A stretch of 64,000 nucleotides of DNA. It comes from Pachypanchax playfairii (taxonomy: Eukaryota; Chordata; Actinopteri; Cyprinodontiformes; Aplocheilidae). Each line of letters opens with the position of its first letter. Positions within the stretch are counted from its first letter, which is position 1. Below, piece after piece: positions 26,401 to 39,200 of this stretch. The translations under genes were made by a program, and so were the position numbers. Location: positions 428,478 to 492,477 of the forward strand of contig SSNP01000152.1 of the NCBI GenBank assembly GCA_006937955.1. The letters are read 5' to 3'. The notes under the pieces were generated by a model. The model was not told the origin of the DNA, ran no database searches, and saw nothing but the letters and a program-made list of their open reading frames with translations.

Positions 26401-29400
26401 GATACCGGCCCTGCTCATGTTGTTGCATATTTATTTTTTTAGCTTTGGGATGTTAAACATTACACAACAAAACAAACAGGAACCGGAGCTAAACTTCTTG
26501 TATGTGTAATATACCGGGCCAAATAAACCTGATTGTGATTCTAATAAAAAAAAAAAAACTGCAAAATTATTTTTGTTGGGAGAATGTAAGAAAATAATAG
26601 ATGAGGATAAACAGAACACGTTATCGTCACTGAATAGGTAATACAATGAAATTGCAAAACCTCTTTGATTTAATATGTATACTGCTACAAAGAACAACTT
26701 TAAAATACAGTAAAATAGAAAAGAATAATAAAAACTTCAATAATATAAAACACCCAAAAAGTCAAAAGGAACCCACTGATTTGAACACAAAGATTTGATC
26801 CTGATACCTGATGGGAGTCAGGGTGCCATCATATACCCTGTACAGGTCTGTGTGTCTCCTCATGGATCTGCCTCTCCAGACCAACACTGACCCTCCAGCA
26901 AACAGATCATGCTGAACATGTTGCAGGCAGCATAACGTTCACTGCAGCTTCTTCAGATCCTTTCATGTCTGAGCTCAGAGTGAACCTGCTCCCATCTGGG
27001 AATCAGGGCTCCAGCACCAGACCTTCCAATTCTGGTGTTCTCAGTCGAGTTCCACAGTGCTGGGCATTAAACACAGGATCCACTACATGACATGGGGCCC
27101 TCAGGCCACCCTCATCAAGTCTGTTTCTAACAGTTTGATCACAGATGTTTGACTTATTGAGAAACAGAAGGTCACTGAATTCACTGATAATCTATCTCAT
27201 TCCATTCAGGACACCAAGATTTCAAAAGATTTACTCAGCTTTGATGTCATGAGGAAGGCTTCATAAAAACCTTCAGACCATTTTCCATCTCCTTGTACAA
27301 CAGCTCATTCTTGTGCAGAAGACGAATGTCCCATTGCAAGTAAATCTGGATATAAAAATACAAACATAGAACTTCTAAATTGTTCCCCATAGCAGTATCA
27401 ATTGCACAACCATTTTTTCTCTCTCTGTTTGATGTTGATATGCTTTTTGGGTTTGGCATTTTGACATTATTCTCTGTTTTGATGTTTCTTTTTAATCCAC
27501 AGTAAACTGTCTTCTGTTGAGCCATTTTAGATTAGGCTCAGAGTTCTTTTTGACTCATGCCTTCTTGTATTGTTTTTTATTTCTGATGTAACAAAACAAG
27601 ATTCTTCAGCGGATGAATAAAATATTTCTATCTATCCATAAAGACTGATAAAATGAACAGAAAAATTTTTATGAAACAGATAGGTCTACTTGATATCAAA
27701 TTAACTAGGGGAAGACTGCTAATGCAATACAATGATAACATTCCTGCAGTGTTTGGATTTCCCCTCGTGATTTCTTACCAGAAGAGAAAAAGAATGAGAC
27801 TGGAAAATGGGAGAAAACAGGGAGTGAACTGTACTTGGCAAAGTCTTATTGTTTTTGTCCCTTCTCCTATCTATGGTTTCTTTCTTCTACTATTGCTAAT
27901 TTCCTCTCTTCCACCTTCTCTGGTCTAGAGTAGACTTTGAAGGCCTGAACAAAAATAAGTGCAAAGTTTATTTTACTCTTTCTGTGTAGATTCATGAACA
28001 TAACTCGAGTGCTGCTTTTCAACTTGGCGCAGCTACAGGCCAGAATAACACTGCCAATCCTTGGTTGTCTCACAGTACAAAAAACATCCTGCACTCGAGC
28101 TCTTCCAACTCAAAAAATTCCCTTTTTTCAACTTTGTTTCCTAATGTTCATATATTTCTAAGACACCGTGTCCAGGTGAGAAATATAAAAATGAATAAAT
28201 TACATGTATTTAATATAAAGGATGCAGTCAGCGAGGTTGCTTTGTTTACCATCAGATAATTGCTGATACTATCAAAAATATTATCATTCAGCTAAAGCTT
28301 TTTAGCTATTTTTACCAATATCTTTAATGTTGTTTTGGATATTATTGCTAAGAAACATGCATGAGTCTGAGAGATAATAAACAGCAAAGACTAAGTCAGT
28401 CTTAAAGTAAAAACTACAACCAAATACTTGTTTAATCCTAAAGAGTAATATTCATTTATTTGTGTGTGACTTTTTTTTATTTTAGCACTAAGTTCAATTT
28501 ATTTCCATCTGACTGATGAAAACATTATAGGAATGAGTGCTAGTGCTTACATGTAATACATGTAAGTCCCCAATCGTCATCATCTTCTCTTTTTAGCTGC
28601 TCCCTAAAGAGTCGCCACAGCAAGTCATCCATCTATACCAGTCAAAATTTTGGACAAACTAAAAGCATATTCACGATTTTAATACACAAAACTACTGACA
28701 TCAAATGTAATGTCACATCTTGACTTTTCAGTTTTCTTCTGCATTATAACAACTGGCAGATTAAGAAACTGATCAAAGAACAGCTGAGTCCAAACTTTAG
28801 ACTTATTCTTACTGCATATAGGCACCATGTAACATGGTAAAGCTGTGCAATGCACTACCTTCCATGTGTTTAAATACAGGCACATATTGTTTTCCACCTC
28901 TAAATAAAAAGTTCATGCCTGACTTGATAAAGGGATGCGAGGTAGAACTTTTATTGGTAAGCTGCACTATCGTGGCAACACAACTCTCCAAAAAAACACA
29001 CCCAGAATGCCCCACAGGAAAGACTGACAACTGTAATTACATATTTTATACATCAAAAGTACCAGTCACGACTTTGTCATGAGAGGTGTTTTTGAGTTAC
29101 CATGGTGATGTAATCCACAAAAAGCCACACCACGTGATAATGATTAATTCTGGGGGTTAGAGTGAAGGTGATCAAAACAGCTGAGCATTTTATTCCCCAG
29201 TCTGCATCAGGGCAGGGCAGTTCAGCACATTCTCAGTGAACAAAATCAAGTAACACAGTTTGAAATTAAACATTTTTTACTTCTGACTTTTGGGGTGTCT
29301 TCTTACAAATGACTGATCTGAACAATATGACATTACAGCCAAACAACATGCAAAAAGCTATACAGGACAATTCTGTTCAAGAGTTTTAGATCAAACTGTG

Positions 29401-32400
29401 TAATTGTGTTGTAATACTGAGAGTGAGGTCTTAACAGGTCATTATGTTCTAAGTAAGTAAATAATAAACAAAATAAAATTAAAGAGGCCAAAAATGTATT
29501 ATAACAGTTGATTTGACGTGTAGTTTTGTTTGTTTTGTTCATGTAACTAAAAATAGAAATATTTGTTTTATATTAGTTCGTGATTTACTTTGATGTTTTG
29601 CTCAAACTGAAGGTATATCTACATCTCAATGTGGATTTTCCTTTTATATTTGAAAGAGTTATAGGGTAGGGATTGGCAATATCTTATCGTTTGCAATATA
29701 CGATAAAATACAATACACGATAAAAATTTGTGTCCCCGCAATAATAACAATAAGTCATGTTGATGACATAGTTTTGTCCGTGCCCAATTCACTGTTCCCT
29801 TGCTGAGTGAAGACAAGCATGGCGGAAGGTGGACGTGAAGCTGAGGAAGAGCTTGTTGTAAAGTTCCACAATTTGGAATTGATTTGGTCACAGAAAATCA
29901 GATGAGGCATAAACTACCGTGATGTGCAAAGTTTGCAGAAAAATGGCGGTTACAGAGGAAACACATCCAATCACATCCATCCTACAGTCATGTGACTTAA
30001 CCCCAGTCTGTAATATGCAGATAGCAGAGCTGCTAACGTGGCGACTGTGTCGGTATATTTATCGAGAGTTTAGACTCCTCTAGGGACTCTTTTTCAAAGA
30101 AGCAACAAGCGACAAATCTTGTGACTTTTTATAGTGTTATTCGATACTTTTGTAGACCAATTTTTCTTTTTGCCTTTATTTAACCAGGTTAGTCCCATTG
30201 AGATACAAGATCTCTTTTGCAAGGGAGACCTGGTCAAGACAGACAGAGCAGCAGCACAAGTTACAACATTAATACATTCACAATTAAGTCCATTTCCAGT
30301 TAAACTCAATTAAAACACAAACATACAGATAGTCTGGATTCAACTGATCTAATCAGAGTCTTAAATCTGCTCAAGGAGACCAAATCCTTGAGTTTTAGAT
30401 CATTCTGTAGTAAATTCCATGTAGATGGAGCAGCAAAGCTAAAAGCCATCTTTCCCAGCTCAGTTCGAACCTTAGGAACAACAATTATGCCACGTATGGC
30501 ATAACTGTTCTTGTATTTGATCAAATGCTGATTGAAGATACTGAAAGGCCTTTGTAGAGTTTGGGGTTGAACAATAAATAACTATCATCTGATAAAAATG
30601 TAATTTAGCATTTTGAATATTTAGACCGATGTTATTTATATAAAGTGTGAAAAGTAAAGGACCAAGAATGGATCCCTGCGAGACTCCCTTATTTAGCTGA
30701 CTTTCCTCAGAAGCAGTACCATCTCTAGCTGTACAAGTGGAATGTGGAACAAGTATCATTGTTACCGTGTTCCCTTAACAGTAGAGCGCTCGGAGCATGT
30801 AGCAGTTCAGCCTGCTCCCAAGGACAGATATTAGTCCTGCAGAGTCCAGAATGTTGATAAATTGCGTCCACCTGAAGTCACTGCAGCTGATCCCCCTTAC
30901 TCCAATGCAAAGGCAAACTATTTTCTGTCTAAAATAAACGACTGCACACTATCACCAAATCACCAATTTCATTCACAGCCCCAGTCACTTCCTCACCTGG
31001 TCTGTGTGGTCGCTTTTCTGAAACATGTCTGAGTCTAAACTGACCTCTTAAGAAACACAGAAAGGATTGGGAATAGAACCCAGAATTAAAAGGCTGGTTG
31101 AAGCCATACAATAACAAGAACCATCACATTTTCAAGCACATTATGTAAGTTAGGGCATTTGCTAAAGAAAGGGATGGGGGGGGGGGTGTAGTTCTCGTCC
31201 ATTTATCACTATCAAGGTGAACTGCTTAATATATTGCGATATTGATTTGAGGCCATACCACCCATCCCTATTACGGAGTTAATTTCTATGATATTATTTT
31301 CTTTTGAATTGGGGCCATTAAGTGGGACATCTGGGGACATTTGTATTGCGCCACTAGAGGGGAAATTGTTGGACCAGTGCAAGACAGACGAAAGCAAAAG
31401 TATTTGCCAAGAATGTATTTATTAATAAAGTTTGTTATCAGAAATAATCAGTTAAATAACAGCCATTAACCGCCACCCACAGAATCGTGAAGGAGCAATA
31501 AATCTGCCAATCCTCTCCATGCCATGACCAGGTGGGGTTTCATTTGTTAACAGGGTTTCCATGTTATGGCAGCCACAGATTTACAGCATATAAACATAAA
31601 AGGAGGGCCAAGCCTCTGAGAGCAGGTTCTATTCCTGTGACTTCTCATGGTATTTACATAATGCTTGCTCTTTAGGATCACAAAAATACATAAGCTCCAC
31701 TTGTCCCATCGCTCAGGCGATGTAATGTGCCATGTTATGGTACAATGTAACTATAGTGCAAGCATACATGTCAACCTTCAGAACTCAGAATTAGGGAGAC
31801 ATTTATAGAGAATTAGGGAAACCGTGGTTGAGGTGCAGCAGAGCCGGGGGGGTTACAGTGCGGGCGCTGGTAGTGTCAGAGCCAGAACGGGGGTGGGATT
31901 GCGCTCAACAGTAGTTGTGAGTTGTGACGCAGCGGGGGTTTGATAGTCACATAAATAGCTGGTCGGAAACAATGGATGGCGGAAACTGTCGGAAACCGGG
32001 AGAAATTCGGGAGAAAGTTGGCTTCGGGAGATCTTCGAGAGGGGCACTGAAATTTGTGAGTCTCTCCCGGGAAAATCGGGAGAGTTGACATGCATGAGCG
32101 CGGGGTGCAGCCACTTTAAAGTCCCTGCATTCAGTTCATAAATGGTTAAATGGATGAATAAATAGCTGAATGCAAGTTTTTACATGGATAAATTGACCTT
32201 TCACTGGCCCTGCCCCCCAAATGGCCATTGACCAATCACACAACTGTTACTATGTGAGCAACAAACATTAACTTCAAGCAAGATGTTGAAGCGGTGCACC
32301 CACATCTACTAACTACTAACTAGATGTCAGTGGGAGCTCGGTGCTGCTCAGGGCCCCTGAGAGGTGGCGCAGTCCACCCACGGATGAGCATGAGTCCGCT

Positions 32401-33213
32401 CGCGATTTCCACTGGCTATTGGCGACATGTAGGGGCCGAGCTTTGGAGGTGCTGGCAGCTGGGAGCACTTGCCAGCAGCGAGGGAGGCTGGCTGCGAGCG
32501 GACGGACGCCAATCGGCAGAGCTGATCTGGAGAGAGAAAAGTGATCAAGGCTGGTTCGATTTGGAGGATGTCGAAGGTTTTGCTCCAAAAAGGTCACTGA
32601 CACGCATAGGAATACCTCTTCCAGTCATGATAATCTGTTGCGCTGGTCGTGTCTATCGGACGTAGCAACAGTAACTAAGGGGGGGCGGGACTCGGCAAAA
32701 GGTCAATTAGGGTAAAATGAAACACTTTTTATAGTGGTTATACTTTTTTATTTTGATTTGCAGATATTGTTTGATCTTGTTATTGCACTTATTGACACCG
32801 ATTAATCACTAGCGAAAATGTTTTAACATAGTTTAACTCAAAAATAAACAATTTAATTGTTGTCAGGTATTATATTTTTGTTTACTATTCAATCTCGCAA
32901 GTTATTTTCTTGTTTTGCTGAACTAAATGTTGAAAAGTCCAGCCACTTATTAAATGAACACTGGAAAATTACAGGCAGGACAGTAAAAGCATGGATCATA
33001 CCTAATTACTGAACACAAACCTGAAACACCAACAATCACATGACTCACACATGCACATTCCACCACTCTTTGAGTTGGCTTAAATAAGCTTGTTGGTATT
33101 TAATGTTGGTGCAGCAGCTACATGCTATCACGGCTGCCCACATCCCCGTAATATTTTAGAGATTGATATTTGGAACCATTGACTAAGTTAATGCTGAAAA
33201 CAAACATCATACC

Positions 33214-33248
<35 letters not shown>

Positions 33249-36200
33249 NNNNNNNNNNAAAAAAAAAAAAAAAAAAAAAAAAAGAACAAAAGGAAGTGGG
33301 GAAATGAAACATTTAAATCCAATACATAGCTCCACCGGTACTCTTGTTTGGATGAAGCTTATCAGTTACATGTGGGAAAAACTATTTTCAAAATGTTGTT
33401 TGAAAAGCAATAGAGGTACGCTCATTTGGCAATATGATGAGGTGTCAGTGAAATAGAGTCTCAACAACTCCCCTACCAAATGCAACAACGCTTTTGCCTT
33501 TTATAAGTCAGGTATTAGGCCATAGGATTTAGGTCTAATGACAAACCTCATCTCGTGCAACTCAAAGCCTAAGAGGAAAAAGTCAAAGTGTCTGCTGCCA
33601 AGAAAAACAGGTGATAATAACATACTGTGCCTTGCAGACTGGTTATTTGGAAAAAAATAATTAACCATGTAATTCTTCAGAATCATGTCAAGCACACGTT
33701 TCTTAGAAAAACTACTACAAACCTACTTTAGGTGAGAGTACAAACTCCTTTTGCACATCAGAACAAGTTTCTTGCTTTTAAAATCAAATCAAAACAATAA
33801 CTGATGTTGTGTGATGGTGTGACAAAGTTCAATTTTTTTCCTGTTCCAGTTTACTTGACTAAACACTACCAAAAGATATGTTTGTATGAGATGTTGACAA
33901 ATTTGAATTGTTCTCTTTTCCTTCTACATTTCTGCCCCCAATCCCACCAATGTGTGAAATGCTTTGGACAAGCACATAACTAGTGCCACTGTAGGGAATG
34001 TTTTTGGGGTTTGGCACAAGTTCTACTGCAGTCAAACAGGTCTTAAATTAGACACTTGGCCTGAACCATAACTGCTTTGATAGACTAGACCCAAATGACA
34101 ACAGCAAACCATTCCAAGAGCTCTATGAGTGTTACAGGAGTAGGAAACTCCCCAAGGGAAACAATACCTTCAAGAGCTGTTTTCTCTCTTTGCATTCACA
34201 TCACAGACAGATATTCTGAGGTAACATAAGTAGCCAGCAGATAGCAGATGAATGAAAACCATCATTGTTTCTATGCAAACCATAGTCTCAAACTTCAGTC
34301 TTCTAAGTCAATTCCTTATATTGTGCAAACGATGCTTGGCCAATAAAGCTGATTCAGATTTTGAAACTGCAGTTTTAATTAGCTACTTTTAAAAAGTTGT
34401 TTGTATGACCAACTTAATCATTATTTAGAAGTTTTGTTTTGTCATAATCAGGTCCAAGGGTTGTATTCATATGCTCAACCAGGCATTTAGAGCTATGCCA
34501 TCTATAGGTGACCAAATAACAAGCAAAAAAATTATCAGAGAAAAAAGGCCAAGAAGTTCAGAGGCTTATGACATTATCAAACATTAGAAAAAGAAAAACA
34601 TGACAGTAAAACCTAAAACGTTCACAGCATGAAATGAACAACAGCTTGTGAAAACAACTAATGGATTTATTGCCCCATGAACACAATCAGTCTTTACAGT
34701 GAGGCAACCAAGCAGATGCATCCTGAATTCTACTAAGCAGAGATGGAAAAAGCTCAAATGTGTAAAGCCATGTGCACAGAACACTGAAAAATCCAGTCTT
34801 CTGCCTATTTTGTACAGCAAAAAGATCATTACCTCTCCAAATGCTCCACGTCCAATCACCTTCAGTATCTCAAAGTCTTCCTTGTGCAGCCGCATCTGCT
34901 TCACTTTGGAGGTGAAAGGTTGGGCTGAGGGAAGAAGAAATATTGTGGTCAAAATGGTGTCAAAACACAAACCTTTTGACAGAGAATGGATCTGTGCAAG
35001 TGGGGTGTGTAAGCGAAATGTGAAGATCAAAGGCTGTGTCCCAATTCAGGGTCCGCATACTACAAAGGACCCAGTCAACCCGATCGACGTAGCCCGCATA
35101 CTTCTTCGACCAGGTAGACCGGATGTTAACGGCTCTGAATTGGGACGGAACTAGCCTTCAGATGAACTCCCACCCCCACCCCTGCGAATGTGCCATCACC
35201 TAGCAACCGTGACGACTCTGGCCTGAACAATTAGACATGCTTTTAAAATGTTTAGTTAGTTATTCCGCAATAAATATGTGGACTGTTATTTATTTTTATT
35301 TTGTATGATAAAAATAAGGTTTTATTATATGAAAGACAAAGAAAGACAGTAAAATAAGAATCAAATTCAGGCACTGGGCCTTTTACAAAAGAATAGTTAC
35401 TTATGTAAAACTGAGGTGAAGCCAGGAGGGCCTGATCCCTGACGTCATGTTCTGGCTTTAGGAATATGGAATATCCCCTTGATGGTGAGAAAAGAACTGG
35501 AGCTTGTGTGTGAGGTTGAGCAATATTAACAAGATATAATTTTGCTGACCTCTACGCACAACTTGGTCTCTGTTTTTTGGCTCCAGCTGAGAGGCTGGAC
35601 TCTTTCCTTCTTTGGAGTTGCCAATGGGGACACAGATATGGCGGGTGTGTGCACCTTATGTGTGTGTTTATATTTGACAGGTAAGTGGGATTTACCATCA
35701 ACCCCAACATATGAGCATGGGCAGGAAGCCCGATTGAGAAGCACCAATGAGCTAAATACAAGGACAGCTGGCCTGAGACTGAGGATCATGACAAATTTAG
35801 AGATGCTGGGCCTGCATACCTTACCAAGGTTAAGTAATAAAGTACTCTGTGAAAGTATACTAAACAATGGGAAACCATGTTAAAACATTCCCACTGACAC
35901 CATCAAAGACACGGTTCTTGTTAGGTCTTTCCAACTGGTTCTTTACCTGACTACTAGATCCAGACAAGCAGAAGGGGGAGGCAGTGAGAATACCCGTTTC
36001 TTCTGATGTTGTTATAGATGACAGAACAGCGCCAAGATCAAGATTCATGACTGAGGTGAAAGAAAAGACAACTGAGGTGTGACAGGGAAGCTGTGGAGTA
36101 ACACCTCCCAGCTTTTTTGATCACACATTGCCTCAAAACAATGGGTTTATGCACAAAGAAAGACTGCCAAAAGCAGGTTGTGCGAAGGACATGTATACAT

Positions 36201-39200
36201 CCCTGACATTTACATAAAACAAATGTACTCTCTTTTCTTTGTTGGAGCAGTTAAAATAACTGTGGAAATGTTGGAAGTGTAGATGACAGAGAGACATGAT
36301 TAAAATCTTCTGATATTGCCACAAATGCATTAGATTATTGTGTCTGTAGCTTAGCAATGCTTGTACCAATGAGGTCATATATGCAGAGTAGGGATGGGTG
36401 ATATGGCCTCAAATCAACATCGCAATATATTGAGCAGCTCACCTTGATAATGATAAATGGACGATAACTACCCCTCCCCTTTTTATATTAAATGTCTTAA
36501 CTTACATAATGTGCTTGAAAATGTGATGGTTTTTGTTATTGTATGGCTTCAACCAGTCTTTTAATTATGGGCTCTATTCCCATCCTTTCGGTATTTCTTA
36601 AGAGGTCAGTTTAGACTCAGGCATGATTAAGAGAGGTGACCACACAGACCAGGTGAGGAAGTGACTGGGGCTGTGAATGAAATCAGTGATTTGGTGATAG
36701 TGTGCAGTCGTATATTTTAGACGGAAAATATTTTGCCTTTTCATCAGAGCACGGGTGATCAGCTGCAGCGGATTCAGGCAGATGCAATTTTTCATCATTC
36801 TGGACTCAGCAGGACTAATATCTGTTCGAGGGAGCAGGCTGAGCTGCAGGATTCTGTGAGTGCCTCCACTGATAAGGGAAAACAGTAACGATGATACGTG
36901 TTCCACATTAGTCTACAAAGGTATCCAATAGCACCATAAAAATCACTAGATTTGTCGCTAGTCACTTTTTTGAAAAAGTCCCTAGAGGAGTTTAAACACT
37001 TGCCAAATATAGCAAGTGTTTAAACTTCCTCTTTCTCTCTCTTAACTTTGCTCCTGCTCTACATACCTCTTTTTTAACTCTTCTGGGATTTGAGTCTCAA
37101 CTTAGGCATTATTTTAGTATTGAAAATGTCGATTAGTTATTTTTTGTAAACAAAGTAATGATTGCTATTTCATTTCATTTCAAAGTTTATTTCAAGCAAG
37201 TGATGTGCCATGTACAGCTCAAGACAATCTGCTAATCAAAATTTTGACTTAGAATGTGCTATATAGTGAGAGAGAGAGGAAAAAAAGAAATCACTTAAAC
37301 ATTAAAGCTCGAAATGGATTGAGAAGAAGAAAAAACATATTAATCCTCACCTCAATTTATCCAAGAGTTAAAGTATCCAAATTAATAAACAAATTAGATA
37401 CGTCCTGTCTCTATCATCTTAAAATACCTCATCAACAACAACACATACACATGTGCAAATCCCACAAGTTCATTTTTATACACAACATTACCGGTGACAA
37501 GAATAATTATCAAATACAATAACGGTGAGCAGAGTACAAGGGAAAATACTGTATTTTCATTACTTAACACAACACAATACACTATACAGTTATCCGTAAT
37601 CATCTCTGTATTGGGACAAAACATGTGTTTTATATAGGAATTTTAAATGACAAACGTTTTGACATTGTTTTAGTTCAAGCCTCAGACTATTCCACAGCTT
37701 AACTCCACTAACAGATATTGAAAAACTTCTAGTAGTTTTTACAATTTGAACTTTAAAGTTCCCAGATCGTCCCGGATCATGTAACTGATCTTTAACAGTG
37801 ACAATTTTTTGAATATTGACAGGTGATAAGTAATGATAGGCTTTGAACATCAACTGTACAGTGTATAATTTAACAAGATCATACATTTTTAATAATTCAA
37901 TAATTATAAATGCCATGATTACGCATTATGAAGAGTGGCAAAAAAAGTGACAAGTTAAGCAAAAGTCCTTTAATCAGCACAGCATCCAAACCAGAATAAA
38001 AATAATTCAACAAGAGTCATTTTTACAAAAAAAAATCAAGGAAGAGATACTCAAAAAATATCAAATTTGCCAGTAATATCATAGAGCCCCAACAAGCTGT
38101 CACCATACATAGTGTTATTCAAGAATTATTGTGCCAAATAATTTTAAAGCCTTTTTTTGCCCTTGCTCTAACTTTTTTTGAGCTGTATCCATCCATGCCA
38201 TCAATTTCAGAATGTGTTAACTTTTTCTGAACTTTTTCTGTGCTGCATTTTAAACAAACACTCTCATATCATTGGTTCACTGAATTAAAGTTTAGTATTC
38301 TCTGCTTGTAAAGGCACAATGAGCACAGTTATTTTCATTCCACAGACTAGCCTGTTTAATGTTAGCCTCTTATTTTTAGTAAGGCTGGGCGATATGATTT
38401 GAAAATAAAATCTCCAATTTTATTTTTTTAGATTCGATTTACGATTTTGTCCAATTTCCCCCTACTTATTAAGGAAAGCACAAACGGTACAAATGGCAGA
38501 CAACTTAGAGCGACCGCTTCTGTTTTTTTTCTCCACCATGCCCCTTCCTGTTATATGCACTGCAGTGCCTTGTGCAAAGGATTTGGCTACAGTTAGCTGT
38601 TTTTAGCTAAGGTTTGTTGGTCATTGCGGTTTTGTTTATTTCTGAGAGACAGGCGTTTTTCATGTTCGGCTGAATGCCTGTTTCCAGTGTTGGAATGAGT
38701 TTGTCAAATTAAGTCATTCAAACGATTTATTGCCCGGGCCTAATTTTTAGCCTCAAGAACCAACAGTGACACTTAGTGAAAAAAAAACTTAAAATCGGTG
38801 GAAATTCATCTGAAGTCAGCGCTAGTGAAATTGTCACAGGTAGGATCGGTTGATTTAGAAGTTTATTTTCACCCATGAAGTAAACCTTTTTAGCAAGTCA
38901 GTTGTAAAAAGCTTACAGATGTGAAATGAAAAGCATGACAAGTCCCAAACGTAAGATTTTCACTGTCTTTCCCCATTATATGACACAAGCACAGGTGCTA
39001 TCTATCCAACAATACTGAAGGAGACTCAGACAGTTCCCCATCTGTTACATGTATCCAAGCAATAAAACCCACACAACATAGAAAATGCATCAAAGGAAAA
39101 AGGAATCACTTACATAACAGATAAACATGTCTTAGAGCATTAAATTGCATTTAATGTTAGGGTGCACATCAGTAACACCAGAATTCCCTGCTATAACCCT

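Noticed and set aside
32324..32665. A 113-codon frame in a GC-rich patch
   Set aside because: It lies inside copy B of the inverted-repeat element, and the frame is not shared with copy A as a protein of any recognised type.
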